Source of the DNA: Burkholderia sp. lig30
GTDB lineage: Bacteria > Pseudomonadota > Gammaproteobacteria > Burkholderiales > Burkholderiaceae
Assembly: GCF_000687455.2 (NCBI RefSeq)
Contig: NZ_JGVW01000059.1
Span: forward strand, 16,645 to 80,644
DNA: 64,000 nt
Direction of reading: 5' to 3'
A model generated the notes under the pieces. That model was given only the letters and a program-made list of their open reading frames with translations, did no database searches and had not been told where the DNA came from. The translations under genes and the position numbers were made by a program. Of this stretch, positions 28,407-36,854 are shown in pieces; the stretch's first letter is position 1, and the number at the start of each line of letters is the position of its first letter.

Positions 28407-29615
28407 ATGAATCAGTCGTCCACCGCGAGCGCGGGCCGCGCGAGCGGTCGTTTCCTTGCGGACACCTCGGTCTCGGCGCTCGTCGCCGGCTTCGTCGCGA
28501 TGATGACGGGCTACACCAGCTCGCTCGTGCTGATGTTCCAGGCCGGCCGCGCCGCGCACCTCACCGATGCGCAGATCTCGTCGTGGATCTGGGCGCTGTC
28601 GATCGGCATGGCGCTCACCACGATCGGCCTGTCGCTGCGCTTTCGCGCGCCCGTCGTCGTCGCATGGTCGACGCCCGGCGCGGCGCTGCTGATCGCGTCG
28701 CTGCCCGGCGTCCCGTACGCGGAAGCGATCGGCGCGTTCATCGTGTGCGCGCTGCTGCTGACCGCGGTCGGCGTGAGCGGCCTGTTCGACACGCTGATGC
28801 GCCGGATTCCCGCCGGCATCGCCGCCGCGCTGCTCGCCGGCATCCTGTTCGAGATCGGCATCGAGATCTTCCGCGCCGCGCAATTCCAGACCGCGCTCGT
28901 GCTCGTGATGTTCTTCACCTACCTGATCGTGAAGCGCGCCGCGCCCCGCTACGCGATCGTCACGACGCTCGCGGCCGGCACCGCGATGGCCGGCTTCCTG
29001 GGCCTGCTCGACTTCAGCCGCTTCCACGTCGCGCTCGCGCAGCCGGTGTTCACGATGCCGGCGTTCTCGGTCGCGTCGATCGTCAGCATCGGCATCCCGC
29101 TGTTCGTCGTCGCGATGGCGTCGCAGAACGTGCCCGGCATCGCGGTGCTGCGCGCGGACGGCTATCACACGCCGTCGTCGCCGCTGATCGCGACGACCGG
29201 CCTCGCGTCGCTCGTGCTCGCGCCGTTCGGCTCGCACGGCGTCAACCTCGCGGCGATCACCGCGGCGATCTGCACCGGGCCGGAAGCGCACGAGGATCGC
29301 TCGAAGCGCTATACCGCCGCGGTGTGGTGCGGCACCTTCTACCTGATCGCCGGGATCTTCGGCGCGACGATCGCCGCGCTGTTCGCGGCGCTGCCGAAGG
29401 CGCTCGTCGTGTCGGTCGCCGCGCTCGCGCTGTTCGGCTCGATCATGAGCGGCCTCGCGAACGCGATGCACGATGTGAAGCAGCGCGAAGCGGCGCTCGT
29501 CACGTTCATGGTCACCGCATCGGGCCTCACGCTGCTGTCGATCGGCTCCGCGTTCTGGGGCCTCGTCGCCGGGATCGTCACGCAGGTGATCCTCAACGCG
29601 CGGCGCCCCGCGTGA
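28407..29615 (+). CDS. benE: Benzoate/H+ symporter, BenE family
   Basis: Protein of 402 residues with about twelve membrane helices and the BenE signatures: SVSALVAGFVAMMTGYTSSL near the start, VVAWSTPGAALL, and SQNVPGIAVLRADGY in the seventh helix region. Then follows GSHGVNLAAITAAICTGPEAHEDRSKRY. BenE proteins import benzoate with protons. No ben catabolic genes are adjacent, so the physiological substrate is uncertain. The ATG at 28407 follows GAGAGAGGC and is preferred over the ATG at 28395. It follows the VWA gene by 41 bp. Confidence 0.9.
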   Translation: MNQSSTASAGRASGRFLADTSVSALVAGFVAMMTGYTSSLVLMFQAGRAAHLTDAQISSWIWALSIGMALTTIGLSLRFRAPVVVAWSTPGAALLIASLPGVPYAEAIGAFIVCALLLTAVGVSGLFDTLMRRIPAGIAAALLAGILFEIGIEIFRAAQFQTALVLVMFFTYLIVKRAAPRYAIVTTLAAGTAMAGFLGLLDFSRFHVALAQPVFTMPAFSVASIVSIGIPLFVVAMASQNVPGIAVLRADGYHTPSSPLIATTGLASLVLAPFGSHGVNLAAITAAICTGPEAHEDRSKRYTAAVWCGTFYLIAGIFGATIAALFAALPKALVVSVAALALFGSIMSGLANAMHDVKQREAALVTFMVTASGLTLLSIGSAFWGLVAGIVTQVILNARRPA

Positions 29616-29769
29616 CGCCGCGACGGCCCGGCGCACGCCACGTGCGTGCCGTCTTTCGGGCCTAGAATAGTGCATCGAAGGCGGCGCGCCCCGCGCCGCC
29701 TCGCTTCGCCGCCGCGCTCGCGCGGCCCCTGGGGAACCCCGGCGCGCCGCGCCCTCTTCTCGATTCGCC

Positions 29770-30723
29770 ATGACTACCGCACTCGACCAGCTGAAGCAGT
29801 ACACCACCGTCGTCGCCGACACGGGCGATTTCCAGCAGCTCGCGCAGTACAAGCCGCAGGACGCGACCACGAACCCGTCGCTGATCCTGAAGGCGGTCCA
29901 GAAGGATGCCTACCGGCCGGTTCTCGAAAAGACCGTCCGCGACCATCGCGGCGAAAGCGCCGACTTCATCATCGACCGCCTGCTGATCGCGTTCGGCACC
30001 GAGATCCTCAAGCTGATCCCGGGCCGCGTGTCGACCGAGGTCGATGCGCGCCTGTCGTTCGACACGCAGCGCTCGGTCGACAAGGCGCACGAGATCATCA
30101 AGCTGTACGAAGCAGCCGGCATCGGCCGCGAACGCGTGCTGATCAAGCTCGCATCGACCTGGGAAGGGATTCGCGCGGCCGGGATCCTGCAGAAGGAAGG
30201 CATCAAATGCAACATGACCCTGCTTTTCTCGCTGGTGCAGGCGGCCGCGTGCGCGGAAGCCGGCGCGCAGCTGATCTCGCCGTTCGTCGGCCGCATCTAC
30301 GACTGGTACAAGAAGCAGGCCGGCGCCGACTGGGATGACGTGAAGAACGGCGGCGCGAACGATCCGGGCGTGCAGTCGGTGCGCGGCATCTACACGTACT
30401 ACAAGACCTTCGGCTACGACACCGAGGTGATGGGCGCGAGCTTCCGCACGACGAGCCAGATCGTCGAGCTGGCCGGCTGCGACCTGCTGACCATCAGTCC
30501 CGATTTGCTGCAGAAGCTGCAGGACAGCACGGAAGCCGTCACGCGCAAGCTGTCGCCGGACGCGCGCGGCGATGCGCGTGCGGTGCGCGTCGCGACCGAT
30601 GAAGCGTCGTTCCGCTTCCAGTTGAACGACGACGCGATGGCGACCGAGAAGCTGGCCGAAGGCATCCGCCTGTTCTCCGCCGACGCGGTGAAGCTCGAGA
30701 AGATGATCGACGCGCTGCGCTGA
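29770..30723 (+). CDS. tal: Transaldolase
   Basis: Class I aldolase that moves a dihydroxyacetone unit between sedoheptulose-7-P and glyceraldehyde-3-P in the pentose phosphate pathway. The 317-residue length matches TalB. Signatures are [12 protein letters not shown] near residue 35, [14 protein letters not shown], and the Schiff-base Lys in [12 protein letters not shown] near residue 132. [24 protein letters not shown] and [13 protein letters not shown] follow. Enteric and Burkholderia Tal proteins share all of these. It is monocistronic with a strong terminator downstream. Confidence 0.97.
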   Translation: MTTALDQLKQYTTVVADTGDFQQLAQYKPQDATTNPSLILKAVQKDAYRPVLEKTVRDHRGESADFIIDRLLIAFGTEILKLIPGRVSTEVDARLSFDTQRSVDKAHEIIKLYEAAGIGRERVLIKLASTWEGIRAAGILQKEGIKCNMTLLFSLVQAAACAEAGAQLISPFVGRIYDWYKKQAGADWDDVKNGGANDPGVQSVRGIYTYYKTFGYDTEVMGASFRTTSQIVELAGCDLLTISPDLLQKLQDSTEAVTRKLSPDARGDARAVRVATDEASFRFQLNDDAMATEKLAEGIRLFSADAVKLEKMIDALR

Positions 30724-30755
30724 CCCGCCGGCAGGCGGCTGCGACAACGCCCCCC

Positions 30756-30790
30756 ACGGCCGCGAACCGCGTGTTCGCGGCCGTTTTATT
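30756..30790 (+). terminator. Intrinsic terminator of tal
   Basis: Stem ACGGCCGCGAAC (30756-30767) and its complement (30773-30784), followed by TTATTTTT. The rest of the 30724-31026 gap shows no gene; it is the leader of the VOC gene. Confidence 0.9.
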
Positions 30791-31026
30791 TTTCATCCGG
30801 CCGTCGACGCGGCGCACTACAATCCACGTCACGGGCGCGCCGGCCGCTTCCCGGCGCGCCCGTCCCAGTCAGTCAACGTTGCAAGAGTCCAGAGCGCGAT
30901 GCGCGGAACCGGAGCACGTGCCCGTGCACGAACGCCGGTCGACACCCGCGCTAACCGCTTTGCACGGAACCGCGCCAGGCGCTGAAGCGCCGGGTTCGGT
31001 CGACATCTGTTCGACAGGAGACGTCA

Positions 31027-31476
31027 ATGCAAGTACAACCGTATCTGTGCTTTTACGGCCAGACCGAGGCCGCATTGAAGTTTTACGAGAAAGCGCTCGG
31101 CGCGAAGACGATGTTCATGATGCGCTTCAAGGACGCGCCGCCCGACCCGAACCGCCCCGCCATGCCCGAACTGGCGGACAAGGTCATGCACGCGAGCTTC
31201 ACGATCGGCGAGTCGATGCTGATGTGCTCGGACGGCGACTGCAGCAATCCGTCCGGCACACACTCCGGCTATTCGCTGTCGCTGAACCCGGCGACCGCCG
31301 AAGAGGGCCAGAAGGTGTTCACCGCCCTCGCCGACGGCGGCGAAGTGACAATGCCCTATCAGAAGACCTTCTGGGCGCTCGGCTTCGGCATGCTGAAGGA
31401 CCGCTTCGGCGTGCAGTGGATGATCAACGTCGAGGACGTATCCCAGCGCGAGGCGCTCGCGAAGCACGCGCAGTAA
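31027..31476 (+). CDS. VOC-family protein (PhnB/glyoxalase-like)
   Basis: Protein of 149 residues of the PhnB-type vicinal oxygen chelate fold. It has VQPYLCFYGQTEAALKFYEKALGAK at the N-terminus, ADKVMHASFTIGESMLMCSDG in the middle, GYSLSLNPATAEEGQKVFTAL, and FGMLKDRFGVQWMINVE at the end. These small proteins resemble 3-demethylubiquinone methyltransferase-like YjdN; most have no assigned substrate. The start follows GACAGGAGACGTCA, a strong RBS. It is a single gene, followed by two hairpins at 31489-31518 and 31537-31569. Confidence 0.9.
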   Translation: MQVQPYLCFYGQTEAALKFYEKALGAKTMFMMRFKDAPPDPNRPAMPELADKVMHASFTIGESMLMCSDGDCSNPSGTHSGYSLSLNPATAEEGQKVFTALADGGEVTMPYQKTFWALGFGMLKDRFGVQWMINVEDVSQREALAKHAQ

Positions 31477-31488
31477 CGCCGGCGCACG

Positions 31489-31569
31489 AACGCCCGTTGC
31501 CGCAACGCGACGGGCGTTGATGAGAAGGTCAGGCCGATCCCCACGCAGTGGACGACGCTGCGTGGGGAT
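31489..31569. terminator. Two hairpins between convergent genes
   Basis: Hairpin one pairs AACGCCCGT (31489-31497) with its complement at 31510-31518. Hairpin two pairs ATCCCCACGCAG (31537-31548) with its perfect 12-bp complement at 31558-31569. Both lie between the VOC gene and the convergent symporter gene and probably terminate both transcripts; neither has a long T-run. Confidence 0.65.
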
Positions 31570-31613
31570 TGTCATTTGCGCGCGGCGCGTGACGGCGCCG
31601 CACGCGCCGCGCA

Positions 31614-33164
31614 TCAGCTCTCGACGACGTCGAGATAGTCCTCCGGACGCGTGCGATCTTCCGCATGCGCCATGCCGAGGACCCGCACGAGCACGCTCAC
31701 GACGATCGCGACGACGAGGTTCACGATCAGCGACCAGACCGCCGCATAGCCGGGGATCGCATAGCCGAACAGATGCACGGTGAAGATCGAACCCGCGAGC
31801 TTCAGCGAGATCGCCATCCACGTGCCGCACACGAGGCCGGCCACCCAGCCGAGCAGCAGGCCGCGATAGTCGAGGATGCGCGTATAGAGGCCGAGGACGA
31901 TCGCGGGCAGCGTCTGGATGATCCAGATGCCGCCGAGCAGCTGCAGCTGGATCGCGTAGGTCAGCGGCAGTCCGAGGATGAATGCGACCGCGCCGACCTT
32001 GACGATCAGCGACGCCAGCTTGGCGACGTTGGTCTCCTGCTCGTGCGTCATGTTGCGGTTGACGAACTCGCGGTGGATGTTGCGCGTGTAGAGGTTGGCG
32101 GCCGCGATCGACATGATCGCCGCCGGCACCAGCGCGCCGATGCCGATCGCCGCGAACGCGACGCCGACGAACCACGGCGGGAAGAACTCCAGGAACAGCG
32201 CGGGCACCGCGAAATTCGGGCCGAACGCCTTGAAGTACGGCGCGTATTGCGGCATGTCCTTCACGCCCGACGCGAGCGCCATGTAGCCGAGCAGCGCGAG
32301 CAGGCCGAGCACGAACGAATAGGCGGGCAGCAACGCCATGTTGCGGCGGATCGTGTTGCCCGACGACGACGACAGGATCGCCGTGATCGAGTGCGGATAC
32401 AGGAACAGCGCGAGCGCGGAGCCGACCGCGAGGGTCATGTACGCGCTATAGCCGTTCAGGCTCGCCGCATCCGGCGCCTTCAGCAGCAGTTTCGCGCTCG
32501 GCACGCTGGCGAAGATGTGCCCGAAGCCGCCGAGCTTCGCCGGAATCACGACGACCGCCGCGCCGATCGTGATGTAGATCAGGATGTCCTTGACGATTGC
32601 GATCATCGCGGGCGCGCGCAGGCCGGACGTGTAGGTGTACGCGGCGAGGATCGCGAACGCGATGATCAGCGGCAGGTCGCCGACGAAGCCTTTCGTGTCG
32701 AAGCCGAGCGCGCCGATCACGACCTCGATGCCGACCAGCTGCAGCGCGATGTACGGCATCGTCGCGACGATGCCCGTCACCGCGACCGCGAGCGCGAGCG
32801 TGCGGCTGCCGTAACGCGCGTTGACGAAGTCGGCGGCCGTCACGTAGCCGTGGCGCTTCGCGATGCTCCACAGCTTCGGGAACACGACGAACGCGAACGG
32901 ATAGATGAGGATCGTGTAAGGCAGCGCGAAGAAACCCATCGCGCCCGCGCCGAACACGAGCGCCGGCACCGCGATGAACGTGTACGCGGTATAGAGGTCG
33001 CCGCCGAGCAGGAACCAGGTGACGATCGTGCCGAAGCGCCGGCCGCCGAGCCCCCACTCGTCGAGATGGGCGAGATTGCCGCGCCGCCAGTTCGCGGCGA
33101 GAAAGCCGATGATCGTCACCCCGACGAAGAACAGCACGAAGACGAAGGTCGCGGCGCGATTCAT
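31614..33164 (-). CDS. Sodium:solute symporter (SSS family, monocarboxylate permease-like)
   Basis: Protein of 516 residues with 13 predicted membrane helices. SSS signatures include WGLGGRRFGTIVTWFLLGGDLYTAYTF near residue 35, GYVTAADFVNARYGSRTLAL, TYTSGLRAPAMIAIVKDILI and NRNMTHEQETNVAKLASL. The closest functional model is MctP-type lactate/pyruvate/alanine permeases, which are paired with DUF3311 proteins exactly as here. The substrate is inferred from that pairing only. Its ATG overlaps the stop of the DUF3311 gene (ATGA). Confidence 0.9.
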   Translation of the reverse strand: MNRAATFVFVLFFVGVTIIGFLAANWRRGNLAHLDEWGLGGRRFGTIVTWFLLGGDLYTAYTFIAVPALVFGAGAMGFFALPYTILIYPFAFVVFPKLWSIAKRHGYVTAADFVNARYGSRTLALAVAVTGIVATMPYIALQLVGIEVVIGALGFDTKGFVGDLPLIIAFAILAAYTYTSGLRAPAMIAIVKDILIYITIGAAVVVIPAKLGGFGHIFASVPSAKLLLKAPDAASLNGYSAYMTLAVGSALALFLYPHSITAILSSSSGNTIRRNMALLPAYSFVLGLLALLGYMALASGVKDMPQYAPYFKAFGPNFAVPALFLEFFPPWFVGVAFAAIGIGALVPAAIMSIAAANLYTRNIHREFVNRNMTHEQETNVAKLASLIVKVGAVAFILGLPLTYAIQLQLLGGIWIIQTLPAIVLGLYTRILDYRGLLLGWVAGLVCGTWMAISLKLAGSIFTVHLFGYAIPGYAAVWSLIVNLVVAIVVSVLVRVLGMAHAEDRTRPEDYLDVVES

Positions 33165-33403
33165 CGGCCGTCTCCCTGCGGGCTGCCCGCCTTCCAGCAG
33201 TTTTTCGTCTTGAAGTACACGAGCGCCGTGATCACCGCGCTAATGAAGACCCACAGGAGCTGATACCAGTAGAAGAACGGAAAGCCGAACCATTGCGGTT
33301 CGATCTTGCTGTACGACGGCACCCAGACCATCGCGACCAGCGGCAGGACCAGCAGCCAGAGCCAGCGCTTGGCGGCCTGGTTGGCGTCGGCATCGTGAGC
33401 CAT
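33161..33403 (-). CDS. DUF3311 small membrane protein
   Basis: Protein of 80 residues with two membrane segments (about 14-32 and 43-65) and the DUF3311 hallmark PSYSKIEPQWFGFPFFYWYQLLW. It is the first gene of a two-gene unit whose second member is the SSS symporter, and it is thought to be its small accessory subunit. The ATG follows GAGGAGACGTC. The upstream gap 33404-33602 carries an inverted repeat, GCGGCTCC (33483-33490) with its complement at 33511-33518, which spans a possible promoter. Confidence 0.9.
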   Translation of the reverse strand: MAHDADANQAAKRWLWLLVLPLVAMVWVPSYSKIEPQWFGFPFFYWYQLLWVFISAVITALVYFKTKNCWKAGSPQGDGR

Positions 33404-33573
33404 GACGTCTCCTCAACATTCCCGATTATCGATTGTGTGAACGGGTACGGCGGCGCGAGAGGAGCGACGAAACGGGTAAGCTGCGGCTCCCCTGGCATCG
33501 GGCCAGTATAGGAGCCGCATCGGTGCGGTCAAGCAGGGACGAACCCGGAGCGGTCCGTCCCCGTGATGCGCGC

Positions 33574-33594
33574 GCGCCGGCGTGCGGCCGGCGC
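33574..33594 (-). terminator. GC hairpin after the methyltransferase gene
   Basis: GCGCCGGC (33574-33581) pairs with GCCGGCGC (33587-33594). It sits within 10 bp of the stop of the minus-strand gene at 33603. There is no T-run, so it is a weak candidate. Confidence 0.45.
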
Positions 33595-33602
33595 ATGAGG
33601 CG

Positions 33603-34520
33603 TCAGATCGAGAACGTCTTCGCGCGCGGCTCGACCGACGCTTTCAGCGCCTTCACCCACGAGCGGGCGGGCAGGTGCAACTGCTCCTCGAGCAGCTTTG
33701 CGCGCGCGTCGAGCTGCGCGAACGTGACCTCGAGCGGCGGGCCGGAGAACGCGAGCGCGATGCGATTGCCGTCATGCACTTCCGGCAGCGCGATCACGCG
33801 GTTGTCGAACGCCGCGTTCAGGTGCTTCATGTTGCGCACGAAGCTCGGGTGATCGCCGAACAGGTTGATCGTCGCGATGCCCGCGTCGGCGAGACAGCCG
33901 CGCACCGCGCGGTAGAACGCGACGCTGTCGAGCACCGGGCCGCGCGCGGTCGCATCGTACAGGTCGATCTGCATCGCGCCCGTCGTGCCGCGGTTGGCCG
34001 GATCGTTGACGAAGTCCCAGGCGTCCGCTTCGTGGACGGTCAGGCGCGCATCGTCGGGCTGCAGCTCGAACATCGTGCGCGCCGCGACGATCACGGCCGG
34101 GTTCAGCTCGACCGCCTCGACGCGCGCGCGCGGCAGGAAGCGATGCGAGAACTTGGTCAACGCACCCGTGCCGAGCCCGAGCTGAACGATCCGCTCGGGC
34201 GTTTCGAGGAACAGCAGCCACGCCATCATCTGCTGCGCGTATTCCAGCTCGATGTGAAGCGGTTTCGAGAGCCGCATCGCGCCCTGCACCCACTCGGTGC
34301 CGAAATGCAGGTAGCGCACGCCGCGCTCCTCGGAGAACGTCACCGGCGCGAAACGCGGCTTGCGCGGCGCCTCGAGCACCGGCACCTCGTCGTGCGCGTC
34401 GATTTCGGTGCGGCGCTTCACGCGCGGCGTCTTGAGCTTTGAGGAACCGTTGTACGACGACGGCTCGCTGCGTTCGAATGCGCGCGCCTCGGCGGACGCG
34501 CGCTTGATCAATCGGGTCAT
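33603..34520 (-). CDS. Spermidine-synthase-like SAM-dependent methyltransferase fold protein
   Basis: Protein of 305 residues. A basic, probably flexible head (residues 1-60) precedes a Rossmann fold of the spermidine-synthase family. It contains GVRYLHFGTEWVQGAMRL, then IVQLGLGTGALTKFSHRF as the glycine-rich loop, VEAVELNPAVIVAARTMF, and LTVHEADAWDFV. It lacks the usual aminopropyltransferase gatekeeper motifs as far as can be read, so a true polyamine synthase is not claimed. The ATG at 34520 was chosen over a GTG at 34535. It is upstream of nothing on the same strand, and yjdM is 79 bp before it. Confidence 0.82.
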   Translation of the reverse strand: MTRLIKRASAEARAFERSEPSSYNGSSKLKTPRVKRRTEIDAHDEVPVLEAPRKPRFAPVTFSEERGVRYLHFGTEWVQGAMRLSKPLHIELEYAQQMMAWLLFLETPERIVQLGLGTGALTKFSHRFLPRARVEAVELNPAVIVAARTMFELQPDDARLTVHEADAWDFVNDPANRGTTGAMQIDLYDATARGPVLDSVAFYRAVRGCLADAGIATINLFGDHPSFVRNMKHLNAAFDNRVIALPEVHDGNRIALAFSGPPLEVTFAQLDARAKLLEEQLHLPARSWVKALKASVEPRAKTFSI

Positions 34521-34599
34521 GAATGAATCTCGCACTAATGGAACAATGCGGGCGAACCGGGGCAGGCCTGCCGCCGCCGGTCATGCGCCGCGCACGACG

Positions 34600-34941
34600 T
34601 TACGCCTTGCGGACGAACTCCGATTTCAGGCTCATCGAGCCGAAGCCGTCGATCTTGCAATCGATGTCGTGGTCGCTGTCCACCAGACGGATGTTCTTGA
34701 CCTTGGTGCCCATCTTGACCACGCCGCCGCCGCCCTTCAGCTTCAGGTCCTTGATGACCGTGACGGTATCGCCGTCCTGCAGGACGTTGCCGGCCGAATC
34801 GCGATAGACACGTTCGGACGTTTCGGTCGTCGCGGCAGCTTGCGCCGACCATTCATGTGCGCACTCCGGGCAGATGTAGACGCCGCCGTCTTCGTACGTG
34901 AACTCGGAGTTGCATTTCGGACAGGGAGGCAGTGCGCTCAT
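34600..34941 (-). CDS. yjdM: YjdM/PhnA zinc-ribbon protein
   Basis: Protein of 113 residues. The N-terminal zinc ribbon is CPKC and CPEC (residues 7-29, [19 protein letters not shown]). The C-terminal PhnA domain contains [40 protein letters not shown] and a final [11 protein letters not shown], a near-perfect family signature. Despite the old name it is not phosphonoacetate hydrolase; its role is unknown. The ATG at 34941 heads the conserved sequence, and the frame extending to 35037 is spurious. Confidence 0.93.
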   Translation of the reverse strand: MSALPPCPKCNSEFTYEDGGVYICPECAHEWSAQAAATTETSERVYRDSAGNVLQDGDTVTVIKDLKLKGGGGVVKMGTKVKNIRLVDSDHDIDCKIDGFGSMSLKSEFVRKA

Positions 34942-35194
34942 TTGAAATCCTTGACGCCAGAAAAAGGCAATGAAAGGACGGAAGTATACCGCTGTGCGAT
35001 GGCGGGGCCGGCGCAGCGCGTGTCCGGGGCCGGGCAAGAGCGCCGGCTTTCAGGATGCCTGACGGTCAGATCGGCGGCATCGCATCCCGCTTGTACTCGC
35101 GAGCGACGACCACAAGCGATTACCAGCGAGCCGGAACGGATCCGATGTTCGGATCAGGTTGCCGCTGCACGACGACAGGAAACCCTTCATTGAG

Positions 35195-35344
35195 TCAGGA
35201 GCGAATTTCCCGCCAAAGCAGCAGCTTCCGAGCGAAAGAGCGCGAAGCGTTCGCCGGGCGCAAAGACGGCACCACGAGCGTTCGATACCCCGCTTCGCCC
35301 ATCGCGTCGGCAAACCACCCCGGCGTCTTGCCGTTGAAACACCC
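35195..35344 (-). pseudogene. 3'-terminal fragment of a mug-family DNA glycosylase gene
   Basis: Read on the minus strand, this gives FNGKTPGWFADAMGEAGY, then TLVVPSLRPANAS, then LLLWREIRS and TGA (35195-35197). It parallels the C-terminal 49 residues of the intact gene at 42328 (FNGKTAGRFAEVIGAAGY, TLVLPSSSPANAT, FWQGIRW). Similarity stops abruptly at the FNGK codons, only 3 bp before the ridA stop, so ridA and its partners replaced the rest. The gap 34942-35194 upstream shows nothing recognisable. Confidence 0.85.
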
Positions 35345-35346
35345 CG

Positions 35347-35751
35347 TCAATCTCCCGGGACGGTTGCCCCGGCCTGGTCCGCCAGCACTGCGCTAGCGAC
35401 GATCTCTATACTCATACCGGGCACGACGAGCGCCTTCACGGCCACGCTCGAACGGTTCGGATAGGGTGGGCGAAAGAACTCCCGGTACACCCTGTCGATG
35501 CTCGGCATACTGTCGATGTCCGTCATCTGGATCTGTACCTGAGTCACATCATCGAGAGAGCCGCCCGCGGCCCTCATTGCGCGCGCCAGATTGGAGAAGG
35601 TCAAACGCGCCTGATCCTCGATCGGCCCCGTGTCGATGGTGCCGTCGAGCCGGACCGGACCGTGCGCCGTGAAAACCAGGGATCCTGCGCGCACCGCCCA
35701 CGAAAAAGGCTGGCCGAGCGGAGGCAAACCGGTGTCGATCACTTCCTTCAT
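35347..35751 (-). CDS. RidA-family protein (YjgF/YER057c/UK114)
   Basis: Protein of 134 residues of the imine/enamine deaminase superfamily. It carries PFSWAVRAGSLVFTAHGP, SNLARAMRAAGGSLDDVTQV, and YPNRSSVAVKAL with the conserved Arg that binds the imino acid carboxylate, then MSIEIVASAVLA. Its ATG overlaps the stop of the upstream hydrolase gene (ATGA) behind GGGGAA; an in-frame TTG at 35766 was not used. The pairing with an alpha/beta hydrolase and an MFS importer suggests degradation of an amide- or imine-forming compound. It is divergent in sequence from the second RidA at 50208. Confidence 0.88.
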   Translation of the reverse strand: MKEVIDTGLPPLGQPFSWAVRAGSLVFTAHGPVRLDGTIDTGPIEDQARLTFSNLARAMRAAGGSLDDVTQVQIQMTDIDSMPSIDRVYREFFRPPYPNRSSVAVKALVVPGMSIEIVASAVLADQAGATVPGD

Positions 35752-36617
35752 CGTCCATTTCCCCAAATCAGTTCGCCCAGCGTCGTGTACCAGTCGTCGC
35801 CCGGATCACGCAGCGCAAGATGCGTATCGAAATGATTCCGGCCACCGGCAACGTGTGCGGCGACCGGTGCCGACTGGCACGCCAGCAATGCAGCCAGGCG
35901 CCGATTCGACCTGATGACGCGTTCCGAATCGTATTCACCGTAACTCAGCACGAGCGGAACCTCGTTGCCGGCCGCCCAGCAGACGGGACTCAACACCCCG
36001 TCGTCGTCGTCTCGCGCGAGCACCATGTCATACACTCGCGCCTCCAGGCTCCCGGCACCGGGAGCCGGATGCGCGAGATCCATGATCCCGCTTATCGGCG
36101 CGGCGCCTCGAATCTCGACGCCTGCCCGCGCAATTTCGCGGTTTCGGCTGGAGCGCAGTGCCGTCAGCGTGGCCAAATGACCGCCGGCCGAATGTCCAGC
36201 GACATAGACCTTGCGCATATCGCCGTTGAACGATCTCGACGCGGCGAGCGAGCACAGTAGGCGCTCGCAGTCTTCAAAGGCAGCCGGCATGCGGAATTCG
36301 GGCGCCAGCCGGTAGTTCGGCAGCACGAGCGTTGCCCCCAGGCGGGTCACATGCTCCGCCATGAAGTAGCTCCACTCCTTGTATCCATTTGTCCAGCCCC
36401 CGCCGTGCCAGAAGATGACGACGGGCGGCATGTCGGCCGCACGAGGATAGAAGACGTCATACAGGTGGAACCTGCTCGGTCCGTAGGCGACATTGCGTTC
36501 GGAAGGGAGGCCGGGCGACACCTCCAATGCCCAGGACTGGACTGTGCGGGCATACAGCTCCGCCTCTGCGGTCGGCAGGGGCATCTGCTCTTCGAGCGGC
36601 AACGTCGATGGCGTCAA
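35748..36617 (-). CDS. Alpha/beta hydrolase (esterase/formamidase-like)
   Basis: Protein of 289 residues of the BD-FAE/kynurenine-formamidase-like group of the hormone-sensitive lipase superfamily. The oxyanion motif is VIFWHGGGWTNGYKEW near residue 70, and the nucleophile elbow is VYVAGHSAGGHLATL with Ser near 143. The acid lies near LVLSYGEYDSERV and the His in GRNHFDTHLAL near 265. There is no signal peptide. It is the first gene of a hydrolase-ridA unit, divergent from the MFS transporter at 36855. The actual substrate is unknown; an ester or N-formyl/amide bond is likely. Confidence 0.88.
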   Translation of the reverse strand: MTPSTLPLEEQMPLPTAEAELYARTVQSWALEVSPGLPSERNVAYGPSRFHLYDVFYPRAADMPPVVIFWHGGGWTNGYKEWSYFMAEHVTRLGATLVLPNYRLAPEFRMPAAFEDCERLLCSLAASRSFNGDMRKVYVAGHSAGGHLATLTALRSSRNREIARAGVEIRGAAPISGIMDLAHPAPGAGSLEARVYDMVLARDDDDGVLSPVCWAAGNEVPLVLSYGEYDSERVIRSNRRLAALLACQSAPVAAHVAGGRNHFDTHLALRDPGDDWYTTLGELIWGNGR

Positions 36618-36854
36618 TTCGGTTCCTCAAGGTCTTCGCGCCGTCCGCAGGCACGCGGCAGGCGCGGAAAGGTTTGCATGCCTCACATAATAGAGGAACA
36701 TGAAATTTATAAAAAGCACGAATTTTATGTTGACGCTGAATTTTTACAGACCAACAATGCGCCGGGTCGGACGGAGTGCCGTCGACGGAACAACAACGCT
36801 TCCTCCCGGACATGCGGTCACGTGGAGGTCTTACACGCCAGTCAGGAGACAATG
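36618..36854. promoter_or_regulatory. Divergent control region with a site shared with the gntR promoter
   Basis: This 237-bp region is markedly AT-rich from about 36680 to 36760. It contains AAATTTATAAA (36703-36713), identical to an 11-mer at 39021-39031 upstream of the GntR-FCD regulator gene. Divergent transcription of hydrolase-ridA and the MFS gene around it suggests a common operator. No gene is visible in the interval. Confidence 0.5.

Noticed and set aside
34360..35193. 277-codon + strand frame spanning yjdM
   Set aside because: It is antisense to yjdM and its neighbours. The zinc-ribbon PhnA domain on the minus strand is unambiguous.
35050..35313. 87-codon minus-strand frame
   Set aside because: It is a different frame from the mug-fragment reading, and the residue series makes no family sense.
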